The notes under the pieces: model-generated | Databases searched by the model: none | Seen by the model: the letters and a program-made list of their open reading frames with translations, nothing else | What the model was told of the DNA's origin: nothing | From: Halostella limicola | Lineage (GTDB): Archaea > Halobacteriota > Halobacteria > Halobacteriales > Natronoarchaeaceae | Reading direction: 5' to 3' | Length of the DNA: 64,000 bases | NCBI RefSeq assembly: GCF_003675875.1 | Contig: NZ_RCDI01000002.1 | Span: forward strand, 870,786 to 934,785 | Part shown: piece by piece, positions 31,737 through 40,448 of the stretch | Layout: each line of letters begins with the position of its first letter | Numbering within the stretch: the first letter of the stretch is position 1 | Position numbers and translations under genes: made by a program

Positions 31737-33151
31737 CGAGCGTTCGCGTCCGCGGCATCTACACGACCGCGCTCACCGAGCGACTGCGCGAGGCGTTCGA
31801 CGTGGTGCAGGCGTCGCCGCCCATCCGCCGGCGATTCGACGCCGAGTTCGACGCCGCGCCGGCGGACGTCCGCGTCGACACCACCGACGACCGGCAGGGC
31901 GTCGCCGTCTCGGGCGACCCCGACGCCGTCGAGCGCGTGGCTGGGGACCTCGCGGACGTCGGACGCGACGCGTTCGTCTGGGACGACGACGCGGCGCTCG
32001 GCGCGGTGTTCAACGGCCGCGTGACGGAGACGCTCGGCAGCGGCGCGGTCGTCGACCTGAACGGCGAGCGCGAGGGCTTTCTCCCCTTCCGCGCCGTCGA
32101 CGGCTACGTCGACGACGGCAACCGCGTCCGCGTGCAGGTGCGCGAGCCGAAACCGCCGTGGAGCGACGACCGGCCCCTGCTCGGCGCGGGTCTGGCGGTG
32201 CCGGGCGGCCTCGTCGACCTCTCGCGGGACCGCGACGGTGTCTCCGCCGACGCGCCGGACGAGCGCGCGACCGAACTCGTCCGATCGACGGAGATACTGC
32301 CCGCCGACGCGCCCGAGGACTGGGGCGTCCGCTGGCAGCGCGCGGCCGTCGACGCCGAGATGGGGGCGCTCGGCGACGCGCTGGACGCCGCGGCCGACCG
32401 CGCGACCGCCCTGGAAGACGATCTGGGCGACGCGCCCGATCCCGGCGACGACGCGCCGACCCGCATCGCCGCGCCCTACGCCACGACGTGGTGCTGGTTC
32501 GGCCGCGAGTGCCGGTTCGCGCTGGACGAGGCCCGCCGCGCCGTCGAGACGACGATGCCGGGCCACCACCGCGCGAAGGCGGCCCACCGCTCGGCCAGTT
32601 CCGCCGTCGACTTCGTGGAGGCAGTCGTGGAGGACGGCGACCTCGACGGGCGCGAGTTCCCCTTCGAGGCCGTGACCGAACAGTACGGACCGCTGGAGGG
32701 CGACGAGGTGGCGATCGTCCACGGGAAACCGGACGGGCGGTGCTACGCGCTCGGCACTGGCGACGTGACCGACTACGACCCCGACGGGAAGATCACGGTC
32801 CGGCGGACGATGCGGGGCAGCGGCACGTACGACGCGCTCGGAACGGAACGCGAGCGCGGCGACGCCGCCATCACCAAACTGACCGAGGGTCGGTGGTGGT
32901 ACCCCACGGTCTACCGCGGCGAAGACGGCGAGCGCAAGGGGACCTACGTCAACGTCTGCACGCCGGTCGAGATATTCCCGGACGGCGTCCGGTACGTCGA
33001 CCTGCACGTCGACGTCATCAAGCGCCCGGACGGGAGCGTCGAGGTGGTGGACCTGGACGAACTCGACGCGGCCGTCGAGGCCGGCAACGTCTCCGAGGCA
33101 CTCGCTGAAAAGGCGAGAAGCGTCGCGAAAGCGGTCGAGAAGGCGCTATAG
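31733..33151 (+). CDS. FAU-1-type RNA-binding protein / probable ribonuclease
   Basis: A 472-residue archaeal protein of the FAU-1 (AU-rich RNA-binding) family. The N-terminal half contains an S1-like RNA-binding segment (VTETLGSGAVVDLNGEREGFLPFRAVDGY near 100-125) and the C-terminal half a DUF402-like beta domain (VAIVHGKPDGRCYALGTGDVTDYDPDGKITVRRTM near 325-360). Family members bind AU-rich RNA and are related to RNase E/G. The ATG at 31733 overlaps the DUF5813 gene. Length is normal for the family. Confidence 0.82.
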   Translation: MTSVRVRGIYTTALTERLREAFDVVQASPPIRRRFDAEFDAAPADVRVDTTDDRQGVAVSGDPDAVERVAGDLADVGRDAFVWDDDAALGAVFNGRVTETLGSGAVVDLNGEREGFLPFRAVDGYVDDGNRVRVQVREPKPPWSDDRPLLGAGLAVPGGLVDLSRDRDGVSADAPDERATELVRSTEILPADAPEDWGVRWQRAAVDAEMGALGDALDAAADRATALEDDLGDAPDPGDDAPTRIAAPYATTWCWFGRECRFALDEARRAVETTMPGHHRAKAAHRSASSAVDFVEAVVEDGDLDGREFPFEAVTEQYGPLEGDEVAIVHGKPDGRCYALGTGDVTDYDPDGKITVRRTMRGSGTYDALGTERERGDAAITKLTEGRWWYPTVYRGEDGERKGTYVNVCTPVEIFPDGVRYVDLHVDVIKRPDGSVEVVDLDELDAAVEAGNVSEALAEKARSVAKAVEKAL

Positions 33152-33169
33152 CGGGGCGCGGTCCGGACC

Positions 33170-33547
33170 CTACAGATGGTCCTTGCCGGGGTTCGACGAG
33201 CCCCAGTCGCCGCGGCCGCCCTCGGTGCGGTCGATCCCCATGATGCTCTCGGCCTGGTCGACGCCGAGGTTCTCGCCGCCCTCTGGGACGCGGACCGTGA
33301 CCTCCTCGATCTCCGGCCACTTGAGCAGGTCCGCCTCGATGTTGCCGGCGGTGACCTCGCTCACGTCGCAGCCCGAGCAGCCGCCGCCGAGCTCGACGAC
33401 GACCTCGCCGTCCTCGGGGTCGGCCTTCCGCACCGAACTCGTGCCGCCGTGCATCTGGATGATCGGCATCTGCTTCACCAGCCACGTCTCGACGCGCTCG
33501 GCGAGCGGCTCCTCGGAGTCGGGGTCCTGGGGTGAACCGATGGTCAT
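33170..33547 (-). CDS. NifU-like Fe-S scaffold domain protein
   Basis: A 125-residue protein with the NifU C-terminal fold: [17 protein letters not shown] then the cluster-binding [10 protein letters not shown] motif (two cysteines, C-x-x-C, near residues 57-60). These single-domain proteins assemble or carry Fe-S clusters. The C-terminal 25 residues are Gly/Asp-rich. The gene is convergent with FAU-1, 18 nt away. Confidence 0.87.
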   Translation of the reverse strand: MTIGSPQDPDSEEPLAERVETWLVKQMPIIQMHGGTSSVRKADPEDGEVVVELGGGCSGCDVSEVTAGNIEADLLKWPEIEEVTVRVPEGGENLGVDQAESIMGIDRTEGGRGDWGSSNPGKDHL

Positions 33548-33605
33548 TGGGGAGGGCTAGGGACTCCAGCTACGGAAGTGTTCGGGTTCGGCCGGGAGAC
33601 CCGCG

Positions 33606-35069
33606 TTATCGTTCGTTATCGTTCCGCAGGTAGCGGAGCGCGCCGAGGCCGGCACCGGCGAGCGCCGCGCCGATACCGAAGCCCGGCATCTCGACGCCGC
33701 CGCTCCCGTCGTCGTTCCCGTCGCTGTCGTTCCCGTCGCTACCGTTCCCGTCGCTCTGCTGCGTGGTCTCGTCGCTGCCGCCGTCGGAACCGCCCTCGTC
33801 GCCGTCCGCCCCGCCGCCCCACTCGTCGGGGAAGGTGTACAGGCCGGACTCGAAGCCCTCGGCGCGGGGGTAGGTCGTCCCCACGAAGAACTCGCCGGCG
33901 ACGCCGACCTGGGCCGTCCAGAAGCTCGCCGTCTCGCGGTCCTCCCAGGCGGCGAGCTCCTCGGGGTTCGCGGGATCGCTCACGTCGTGGACCCGGACTC
34001 CGCCGTCGTACCAGGACGTGTAGAGAACGTCGCCGGACAGGTCGAAGTTGTGGGAGGTCGTCCACGTCCCGCCGCTCACGTTCGGGTTCTCGGCCTCTGG
34101 CGGGTCGATCCGGCCCACCTGCTCGGCCGCCGTCGGGTCGGAGACGTCCCAGATGTCGATCCCGCCGGGGCCGCCCTCCACGTCGTAGCCCGAGAAGTTC
34201 CACGCCTCGGCGCCGACGAACAGGGTCGATCCGTCCTCCGACGGCCGGACGTAGTGGGCGTTGCCCGGCGGCTGGTACCCCTCGCCGTACACCTCCGCCT
34301 GCCCCTCGAACTCGGCGAGCTCCGCCGGGTCGCGGCCGCCGACGCGGGCGACGAACTCCGGCGACGCGGGGTCCGAGACGTCGAGTATCACCGTCCCGGC
34401 GTCCCACTGGGCGAGGTACGCGGTGTCGTCCTGCACCCACAGGTCGTGGTGGCTGCGGAGGAAGCCGTTGACCTGCCCCCACTGCTCGTCGTGCTGCGGG
34501 AGCGACCACCGGCCGATCTCCTCGGGGTTGTCGCCGCTCACGTCCGCGACGACGAGCGCTTCCTCCTGGAAGTCGGTCCCGGTCGCGTAGAGCGTGTCGC
34601 CGTCGAGGCAGCAGTTGTGAACGCCGGTCTCCGTCTCGAAGAAGCCCCGCTGCTCGGGGCTGGCCGGGTCGCTCACGTCGTAGATCAGGACGCCCGACAG
34701 CTCCCGATCGGCGTTTTCCGAGGTGACCGGGTAGGCCGGCCCCGCGACGGCGAGCGTGTCGCCGGAGACCTTCACGTCCTGGATGTTCGGGAGTGGCCCG
34801 TTCTCGCGGTCGGGGAGGAGTTCTCGCTCCTCCGCGAGCACCTGCGGGTCCTCCGGGGAGGAGACGTCGACCGTGGCGAACCCGGAGTCCGCGGCGACGA
34901 ACGCGGCCGACCCGTCGTCGTTCACGACCGCTTCCATCGAGCGTTCGACGTCGATACTCGCGTATGGTTGGAGGCTACGGGAAACTGGACCGTTCAGGGC
35001 GGCAGCGTCGCCGACGGCCGACAGCGCGACAGCGCCGGCCCCGGCGCGCAGCACGTCTCTTCGACGCAT
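33606..35069 (-). CDS. Tat-exported LVIVD-repeat protein with archaeosortase tail, copy 1
   Basis: A 487-residue beta-propeller-like protein. The N-terminus MRRRDVLRAGAGAVALSA carries a twin-arginine export signal. Repeats contain the VxIYDVSDPASPE motif; the block HNCCLDGDTLYATG, then HDLWVQDDTAYLAQWDAGTVILDVSDPASPEF and TTSHNFDLSGDVLYTSWYDGG line up with copy 2. After a Ser/Gly/Asp/Thr-rich linker (likely glycosylated), the end is MPGFGIGAALAG plus a hydrophobic helix and RNDNER: a PGF-CTERM-like sorting signal for cell-surface anchoring. The role is unknown. It lies 67 nt after copy 2 on the same strand. Confidence 0.85.
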   Translation of the reverse strand: MRRRDVLRAGAGAVALSAVGDAAALNGPVSRSLQPYASIDVERSMEAVVNDDGSAAFVAADSGFATVDVSSPEDPQVLAEERELLPDRENGPLPNIQDVKVSGDTLAVAGPAYPVTSENADRELSGVLIYDVSDPASPEQRGFFETETGVHNCCLDGDTLYATGTDFQEEALVVADVSGDNPEEIGRWSLPQHDEQWGQVNGFLRSHHDLWVQDDTAYLAQWDAGTVILDVSDPASPEFVARVGGRDPAELAEFEGQAEVYGEGYQPPGNAHYVRPSEDGSTLFVGAEAWNFSGYDVEGGPGGIDIWDVSDPTAAEQVGRIDPPEAENPNVSGGTWTTSHNFDLSGDVLYTSWYDGGVRVHDVSDPANPEELAAWEDRETASFWTAQVGVAGEFFVGTTYPRAEGFESGLYTFPDEWGGGADGDEGGSDGGSDETTQQSDGNGSDGNDSDGNDDGSGGVEMPGFGIGAALAGAGLGALRYLRNDNER

Positions 35070-35136
35070 GTGTTACCCGACGGAGATCGGTCTCATAAAT
35101 CCACGGGGTTTCGACGTGACAATAAACGAGGCGGCG

Positions 35137-36597
35137 TCAGTCCCGCCCGTATCGACGCAGGCCGAGGCCGAGGCCCGCGAGCGCAGCGCCGACGCCGAAC
35201 CCGGGCATCCCGCCGCCGTCGCTGTCGCCGTCCCCGTCGCTGCCGCCGCCCCCGTCGCTCCCGTTACCGTCCTCGGGGGCGGCGGTCGTCGCGTCGGTCT
35301 CGGTCGCGGCGGTCGTCCCGCTCGACGACGCCTCGGTCAGCGACGGACGGTCCGCCTGCTCGCCCGATTCGTCGGGGAACGTGAACACGCCCGCCTGGTC
35401 CGTCTCGCGCAGGGAAGGGCCGAGGCTGCTGGCGACGAAGAATTCGCCTGCGACGCCCCGACAGGCGGTCCAGAAGCTCGTCTCGTCGGGCCGCAGCCAC
35501 CAGGCGAGCTCCTCGGGGTTCGCGGGATCGCTCACGTCGTACAGCTTCACGCCGGCGTTGTACCAGGAGGCGTAGAGCCGGTCGCCGGCGAAGTCGAAGT
35601 TGTGCGAGGTCGTCCACGTGTCGCCGCCGTAGGAGTTCGTCGCCGCCGGCTCCGGGTCGATGGTGGAGACCCGCTCGGGCGAGGCGGGGTCAGACAGGTC
35701 CCAGAGGTGGATGCCGCTGGGGCCGCCGGAGCCGCTGTCGCCGACGTCCCAGGACTCCCCGCCGACGGCGACCACGCTCCCGTCGTCGGACGGCTGGACG
35801 TAGTGGGCGTTGCCCGGCGGCTCCATGCCGGCGGCCCGCGGCGAGGATTCGAGCAGGTCCTCCAACGAGTAGTCGCCGAAGCGCGTGACGTAGCCCGGGT
35901 CCGCCGGGTCGGAGACGTCGAGGATCCACGTTCCGGCGTCCCAGTAGACCAGGTACGCCCGGTCGTCCTGCACGTAGAGGTCGTGGAGCGTCCGTCGGCC
36001 GGCCGGGACCTTGCCCCACGCCTCGTCGCGCGAGAGCGGCGACCAGCGGGCGACCTCCGACCGCGACTCGACGTCGACGACGACCACCGGGTTCCCCCGG
36101 CCGTCGTTGCCGGTCAGGTAGGCGTAGCCATCGCGGAGAAAGCAGTTGTGGATGGCGAAGTCGGTCGGGTAGAACCCGTCGACGGCGGGGTCGCTCGGAT
36201 CGCTCACGTCGACGGCGAAGAAGCCGCTCGTTCCCCGGCCGGTGCCGTTCGCTGGCCCGGCAACGATCAGGCGGTCGCCGTCCTGCTTCACGTCGTAGAT
36301 CTGCCGGAGCGGGTCCGTCTCCCCCTCCGGGACGAGGTTCCGCTCGACCGCCATCGGCTCCGGCGACGAGGGCGTCGAGAGGTCGACGGTCGCGTACCCG
36401 TCGGTCAGCGCGACGTAGGCCGTCCGCCCGTCGTCGCTTACGACGAGTTCCTTCGCGCCCGGGAGTTCCGCGGACCCGAGCGGCGCGTACCCGTCCTCCT
36501 GCGCCGCCGTGACGCGGCCGACGGTGGGGAGGGCCAGCGCCGCGCCGCTCGCTTTGAGCACGTCTCGACGGAGGGCCGAACTGCGGGGAGCGTCCAT
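35137..36597 (-). CDS. Tat-exported LVIVD-repeat protein with archaeosortase tail, copy 2
   Basis: A 486-residue paralogue of the downstream gene, with the same layout: twin-arginine signal (ALRRDVLKASGAALAL), LVIVD repeats (DVSDPADP, DLSDPASPE, DVSDPANPEEL), a polar low-complexity linker and an MPGFGVGAALAG tail. The TTSHNFDFAGDRLYASWYNAG block is near-identical to copy 1. Conservation and tandem placement indicate a duplication. The ATG at 36597 is preferred because it places the signal peptide at the N-terminus. The function is unknown; a surface or S-layer-associated role is inferred from the export signals. Confidence 0.85.
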   Translation of the reverse strand: MDAPRSSALRRDVLKASGAALALPTVGRVTAAQEDGYAPLGSAELPGAKELVVSDDGRTAYVALTDGYATVDLSTPSSPEPMAVERNLVPEGETDPLRQIYDVKQDGDRLIVAGPANGTGRGTSGFFAVDVSDPSDPAVDGFYPTDFAIHNCFLRDGYAYLTGNDGRGNPVVVVDVESRSEVARWSPLSRDEAWGKVPAGRRTLHDLYVQDDRAYLVYWDAGTWILDVSDPADPGYVTRFGDYSLEDLLESSPRAAGMEPPGNAHYVQPSDDGSVVAVGGESWDVGDSGSGGPSGIHLWDLSDPASPERVSTIDPEPAATNSYGGDTWTTSHNFDFAGDRLYASWYNAGVKLYDVSDPANPEELAWWLRPDETSFWTACRGVAGEFFVASSLGPSLRETDQAGVFTFPDESGEQADRPSLTEASSSGTTAATETDATTAAPEDGNGSDGGGGSDGDGDSDGGGMPGFGVGAALAGLGLGLRRYGRD

Positions 36598-36657
36598 GTT
36601 TCTCCCGATGGACTTGTTGAAAATAAACCGTTTGGTCGGTGACGAGAGCGGTGGCAC

Positions 36658-36753
36658 CTCACCGACGCATTCGCGACCGATCGCCCGTCCCGCCTGCGAC
36701 GCGACAGGCGCAGCCGCTCACCGACGCATTCGCGACCGATCGCCCGTCCCGCC
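36658..36753. repeat. 59-bp period partial tandem duplication at the end of the ROK kinase gene
   Basis: A 37-bp unit, beginning CTCACCGACGCATTCGCGAC, occurs at 36658-36694 and again, identical, at 36717-36753. The second copy encodes the last codons of the ROK gene, including the stop. The first is downstream of that stop, so the gene is not disrupted. The 59-nt offset is not a multiple of three. It looks like a recent slippage duplication. Confidence 0.85.
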
Positions 36754-37695
36754 GGTCAACGCGCTCGCGACCGCCCCCTGAAGCACGACGTCGTCGCCCA
36801 GGTTCGTCAGCTGGACGTCGGGGACGTTGTTGAAGACGGTGTCCTGGATGCGCTCGCGGATCGGGTCGACGACGAGCTCCTCGTTGTTCAGCGCGACGGC
36901 CCCGCCGATGTAGATGACGATGGGGGCGTACGCCTGGACGAGGTTCGTGACGCCGACCGTGTTCCAGTGGGCGAGCTGGTCGACGACGTGGTCGGCGAAC
37001 TCGTCCGCGCCGGCGTGCTCGAACACGTCGACGGCGGAGAACTCCGGATCCTCGAAGTCGAGCGCGGTGTCGACGTCGCCCGCGTCCTCGTACAGCATCT
37101 CGGCGTACTCCGGGATGTTGTTCCCCGAGCAGTACGCCTCCCAGTGGCCGTCGTGGCCGCACCCGCAGGTGCGCCGGCCCCGCGGGTCGACGATCATGTG
37201 GCCGACCTCGCCGGCGTTGCCGTCCCAGCCCGAGAGGACGTTGCCGTCGACGGCGACGCCCGCGCCGATGCCGCTGGAGATGGTGACGTACGCCATGTCG
37301 TCGGGGTTGCGGTCGCTGTGGAACCGCTCGCCGATGACGCCGGCGATGGTGTCGTTGTGGAGGAACACCTCGTCGCCGTCGATCAGGTTGCCCACCGGCC
37401 CGGTGAGCGGGATGCGCTCGACGCTGTCCGGGAGGTTCGCCGGCCCGTCGATCGCCCCTTCGGCGAGGTCGAGCGGCCCGATCGAACCGATCCCCGCAGC
37501 GCGGATGCTCGTGGGATCGACGCCGGCCGTCGCACACGCCTCGCGGAGCGACGAGAGGACGGCCTCCGTGACCGCGATCCCCGTCGGCCCGCGTGGCGTG
37601 CTCCGTCGGTGCGTTCCGAGGATCGTTCCCTCGTCGTCGGCGACGGCCGCTCGGATGTTCGTCGCGCCCAGGTCGACGCCCGCGTAGTTGGCCAT
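36718..37695 (-). CDS. ROK family sugar kinase, glucokinase-like
   Basis: A 325-residue ROK kinase. The N-terminal phosphate-1 motif is VDLGATNIRAA (residues 7-17), the catalytic Asp is in FLHNDTIAG near residue 115, and the ROK zinc motif reads GHMIVDP then CGCGHDGHWEA with its cysteine set near residue 180. ATP-dependent phosphorylation of glucose is the usual haloarchaeal role but other hexoses are possible. Length is normal. Its last 11 codons coincide with the second copy of a 37-bp repeat. It lies 120 nt upstream of LVIVD copy 2. Confidence 0.85.
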   Translation of the reverse strand: MANYAGVDLGATNIRAAVADDEGTILGTHRRSTPRGPTGIAVTEAVLSSLREACATAGVDPTSIRAAGIGSIGPLDLAEGAIDGPANLPDSVERIPLTGPVGNLIDGDEVFLHNDTIAGVIGERFHSDRNPDDMAYVTISSGIGAGVAVDGNVLSGWDGNAGEVGHMIVDPRGRRTCGCGHDGHWEAYCSGNNIPEYAEMLYEDAGDVDTALDFEDPEFSAVDVFEHAGADEFADHVVDQLAHWNTVGVTNLVQAYAPIVIYIGGAVALNNEELVVDPIRERIQDTVFNNVPDVQLTNLGDDVVLQGAVASALTGGTGDRSRMRR

Positions 37696-37779
37696 TCTGG
37701 TGAAGGAACGAACGCGCCGCCACTTAATTGCACAGATTCACTCGCGGGCGAGTTAAGTTCCATCACCGAACCGCGAAAA

Positions 37780-38472
37780 CTACACTCCGTCGATATCCTC
37801 GCTGTCGTGCGGCAGTTGCGGGACGAGCCACCGGACGAACGCGTCCTGACTGCGCGACTGCACCCAGACGGTGCCGGGCCCCTCGAACTCGCAGACTAGT
37901 CCCTCGCCGCTGAACAGCGTCGACTTCAGGCCGCCGACCCGCCGAACGCCGAACGAGACGTTCTCCTCGAAGGCGACGACGTGGCCGGTGTCGACGACGT
38001 ACTCCTCGCCGATCGACAGCGACACCGGCTCGACGGCCCCGTAGCTCGACAGGAAGGCGTCGCCGGAGCCCGAGAGCGACAGCAGGAACAGGCCCTCGCC
38101 GCCGAAGAAGGCCCGCGACCCCCCGAACTTCGCGTCCAGGTCCATCGCCGGGTCCGCCGCGAGGTACGAGCCCGACTGGACGTACAGCGTCTCGTCGCGG
38201 AGTTCCCGGTGGACGATATCGCCGGGCAGCGGCGGGGCAAGCGTCACCGAGGTCCGCTCGGACGCGGTGAACGTGTTCCGGAAGAAGGACTCGCCGCCGA
38301 GCACGGAGCGCTTGACGGACTGGAGGAGACTTCCGCTGCCCCGGTCCGTAGTCACCTCGACGCCCGCGCCGTGCGACACCATCGCCCCCGCTTCGGCGAC
38401 GACTGACTCGTCCCGGTCGAGCGAGACGTCGAGGAGCGCGAACGACGGCCTGTGGCGGATATCGTGGTCCAT
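37780..38472 (-). CDS. AIM24 family protein (TIGR00266-like)
   Basis: A 230-residue cytoplasmic beta-rich protein. It has the family blocks AEAGAMVSHGAGVEVTTDRG near residue 27, FFRNTFTASERTSVTLAPP near 65, and LYVQSGSYLAADPAM near 96, then FFGGEGLFLLSLSGSG. AIM24-type proteins are widespread and largely uncharacterised in prokaryotes. No partner gene suggests a function. It begins at an ATG and is 84 nt upstream of the ROK gene. Confidence 0.82.
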   Translation of the reverse strand: MDHDIRHRPSFALLDVSLDRDESVVAEAGAMVSHGAGVEVTTDRGSGSLLQSVKRSVLGGESFFRNTFTASERTSVTLAPPLPGDIVHRELRDETLYVQSGSYLAADPAMDLDAKFGGSRAFFGGEGLFLLSLSGSGDAFLSSYGAVEPVSLSIGEEYVVDTGHVVAFEENVSFGVRRVGGLKSTLFSGEGLVCEFEGPGTVWVQSRSQDAFVRWLVPQLPHDSEDIDGV

Positions 38473-38613
38473 GATGCACCGACGTCACCGGCGAGCTTAA
38501 CTGTGGACGGCGGATTGGCGCGCTGACCGCGGACCGGTCACCGGACGACGGCGCGGATCGCGAACGCTCACCGGGCCCCGGCGGCTAACTGTCCCGCGGT
38601 CGTACTACCGCCT

Positions 38614-39012
38614 ATGGGAGACGACGCCCCCGACTCCGACGACGTCAGCGAGGCTGAAGCGGCGGCGCTCCACGAGGTCGAGCTCGCGCTGGAGTGGCTC
38701 CGCCGGGCGCACGGCAAGTTCGTCGAGTTGCACCACACGACGGGTCACGCGCTGGACCACCTCGACGACGCGGAGTCGGCGCTCCGGGAGCAGGGCTACG
38801 AGGAGTTCGCCGACGAGATCCGCGACGAACACCTGCCCCGCGGCGTGTTCGAGGACCGCTGGACGTACGACCTGCTGGAGGAGTACGAGGACGACTTCCT
38901 CTCGCCGTACGAGGCGTTCGAGGCCGAGGTCCGCGAGGAGATAGCCGACGGCGTCCGCCACGTCAAGGAGCGTCGTCAGGAATCCGAGTGGAAGGACCGC
39001 GCCCGTCGCTAG
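38614..39012 (+). CDS. Conserved-looking acidic helical protein of unknown function
   Basis: A 132-residue protein, rich in Glu and mainly helical from residue 14. A histidine-rich LHHTTGHALDHLDDA patch near residues 44-58 and HLPRGVFEDRWTYDLLEEYEDDF near 76-98 look conserved-type, and could bind metal, but this is speculation. No family recognised. Its 3' end overlaps the convergent UspA gene by 4 nt. Confidence 0.6.
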   Translation: MGDDAPDSDDVSEAEAAALHEVELALEWLRRAHGKFVELHHTTGHALDHLDDAESALREQGYEEFADEIRDEHLPRGVFEDRWTYDLLEEYEDDFLSPYEAFEAEVREEIADGVRHVKERRQESEWKDRARR

Positions 39013-39464
39013 GCCTCGTCGCGGACGAACGTGACCGGACACGGCGAGGAGAGCATCACTTCCTGCGCGACGCTCCCGAAGACGGCCTTGCCGGTCGGCG
39101 AGCGGCGGCGACCGCCGACGACGACGCGGTCGGCGTTGACCTCCTTCGCCAGGTTCACGATCGTCTCGCCGTGCTCGCCGACAGCGCCGCGCGTCTCGTA
39201 CTGAACGGCCGCGCCGTCCAGCAGTTTCCCGATCTCCCGGATCGTCGCGTGGCGGTTGGTGACCTCGTCGACCGTCACCTCGCTCGCCGTCCGGTCGAAG
39301 TCCAGTTGGTCGAGCACCGTGTCGTACTCGTCCTGGGTGAACACGTGCGCCAGGACGACCTTCGCGCCGGTCGGGCCGGCGACGTCGATGACCGCGTTCG
39401 CCAGCCGCTCCGCTCTGTCTTCGTCTTTCGCTCCTACTGCGAGGAGAATCGTCTCGATGGCCAT
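39009..39464 (-). CDS. Universal stress protein (UspA family)
   Basis: A 151-residue Usp-fold protein: N-terminal ETILLAVGAKDEDRAERL, VVLAHVF, and the nucleotide-binding C-terminal GGRRRSPTGKAVFGSVAQEVMLSSPCPVTFV with its GxxxxxxxxGS pattern. ATP-binding is therefore likely. The ATG at 39464 is used since the 25 extra upstream residues carry no family similarity. The role is stress-related in general. It overlaps the 38614 gene by 4 nt. Confidence 0.88.
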   Translation of the reverse strand: MAIETILLAVGAKDEDRAERLANAVIDVAGPTGAKVVLAHVFTQDEYDTVLDQLDFDRTASEVTVDEVTNRHATIREIGKLLDGAAVQYETRGAVGEHGETIVNLAKEVNADRVVVGGRRRSPTGKAVFGSVAQEVMLSSPCPVTFVRDEA

Positions 39465-39645
39465 ACACTCGCTACTCAAGCCGTCGACAAAAACGTACTG
39501 CCGGTTGACTCGGACGACAGTTAATTTCCTCTCGGTCATGTCGAAGGAATCCCTCGACGCCGTCCCGTAGGGACGAACGGTTAGCGGGTAGTGGCCGGCG
39601 GTCGCCGACCGGGGTCTCTTTGAGCGTGGTTCGCGTACGGCCGGT

Positions 39646-40386
39646 ATGCTCGACCCGGACCTCTCCGACCGCGTCGTCCTCGTGACCGGCAGCGCGAAAG
39701 GCGTCGGCAGGGAACTGCTCTACGCGGCCGCCGAGCGGGGCGCGAGCGTCGCCGTCCACTACCGCACCAGCGAGGACGCGGCCGAGGAGGTCGCCGCGAC
39801 GGCCCTGGACCGCGGCGCGCCGGCGGTCACGACCGCACAGGGCGACGTGACCGATCCCGACGGCGTGGACCGGATCTTCGACGCCGTGGAGTCCGACCTC
39901 GGGACGGTCGACGCGCTGGTCAACAACGTGGGCGCGTTCGCCCCCGTCCACTGGGAGGAGATGGACTTCGAGACGTGGAACACCGTGCTGGAGACGAACC
40001 TCAACGGCACGTACCTCTGCTCGAAGCGCGCGCTCCCCGCGATGCGCGATCAGGGGTGGGGCCGCATCGTCAACGTCGGCTACGCCAGCAGCGAGAAGGG
40101 CCTCGTCTCGCCGAAGAACGCGCCGTACTTCATCGCGAAGGCGGGCGTGCTGATGTTCACGCGGATGCTCGCCAACGACACGCAGGACGACGGGATCACC
40201 GTCAACGCCGTCTCGCCGTACGTCGTGGAGAACTCCGACGAGTTCCCCGACGACCTCCCCCGCGGCCGCCCCGCCGCGTTCGAGGACGTCGCGCAGGCCG
40301 CCCTCTTCTTCCTCGACGAGGACAGCGGCTATGTCAGCGGCGAGAACGTGGAGGTCGACGGCGGGTGGCTGCCGGAGACGGTGTAG
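39646..40386 (+). CDS. SDR family NAD(P)-dependent oxidoreductase
   Basis: A 246-residue short-chain dehydrogenase/reductase. The Rossmann motif TGSAKGVGRE is near residue 12, the NNVGAFAP motif near 90 and the active-site YFIAK (catalytic Tyr and Lys) near 160, with a Ser in GYASSEKG upstream. The C-terminal SGENVEVDGGWLPE is typical. Substrate unknown; 3-oxoacyl-ACP reductase-like members look the same. It is not in an obvious operon. Confidence 0.87.
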   Translation: MLDPDLSDRVVLVTGSAKGVGRELLYAAAERGASVAVHYRTSEDAAEEVAATALDRGAPAVTTAQGDVTDPDGVDRIFDAVESDLGTVDALVNNVGAFAPVHWEEMDFETWNTVLETNLNGTYLCSKRALPAMRDQGWGRIVNVGYASSEKGLVSPKNAPYFIAKAGVLMFTRMLANDTQDDGITVNAVSPYVVENSDEFPDDLPRGRPAAFEDVAQAALFFLDEDSGYVSGENVEVDGGWLPETV

Positions 40387-40448
40387 ATCGCTGTTTCGCC
40401 GGCCTGGGTACGGTCGGGCCACGCGCGACCCGACGCGAAAACGGTCGG

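Noticed and set aside
36658-36720. Extended C-terminus for the ROK kinase encoded by the duplicated block
   Set aside because: The gene's own stop precedes the outer copy and the 59-nt offset breaks frame.
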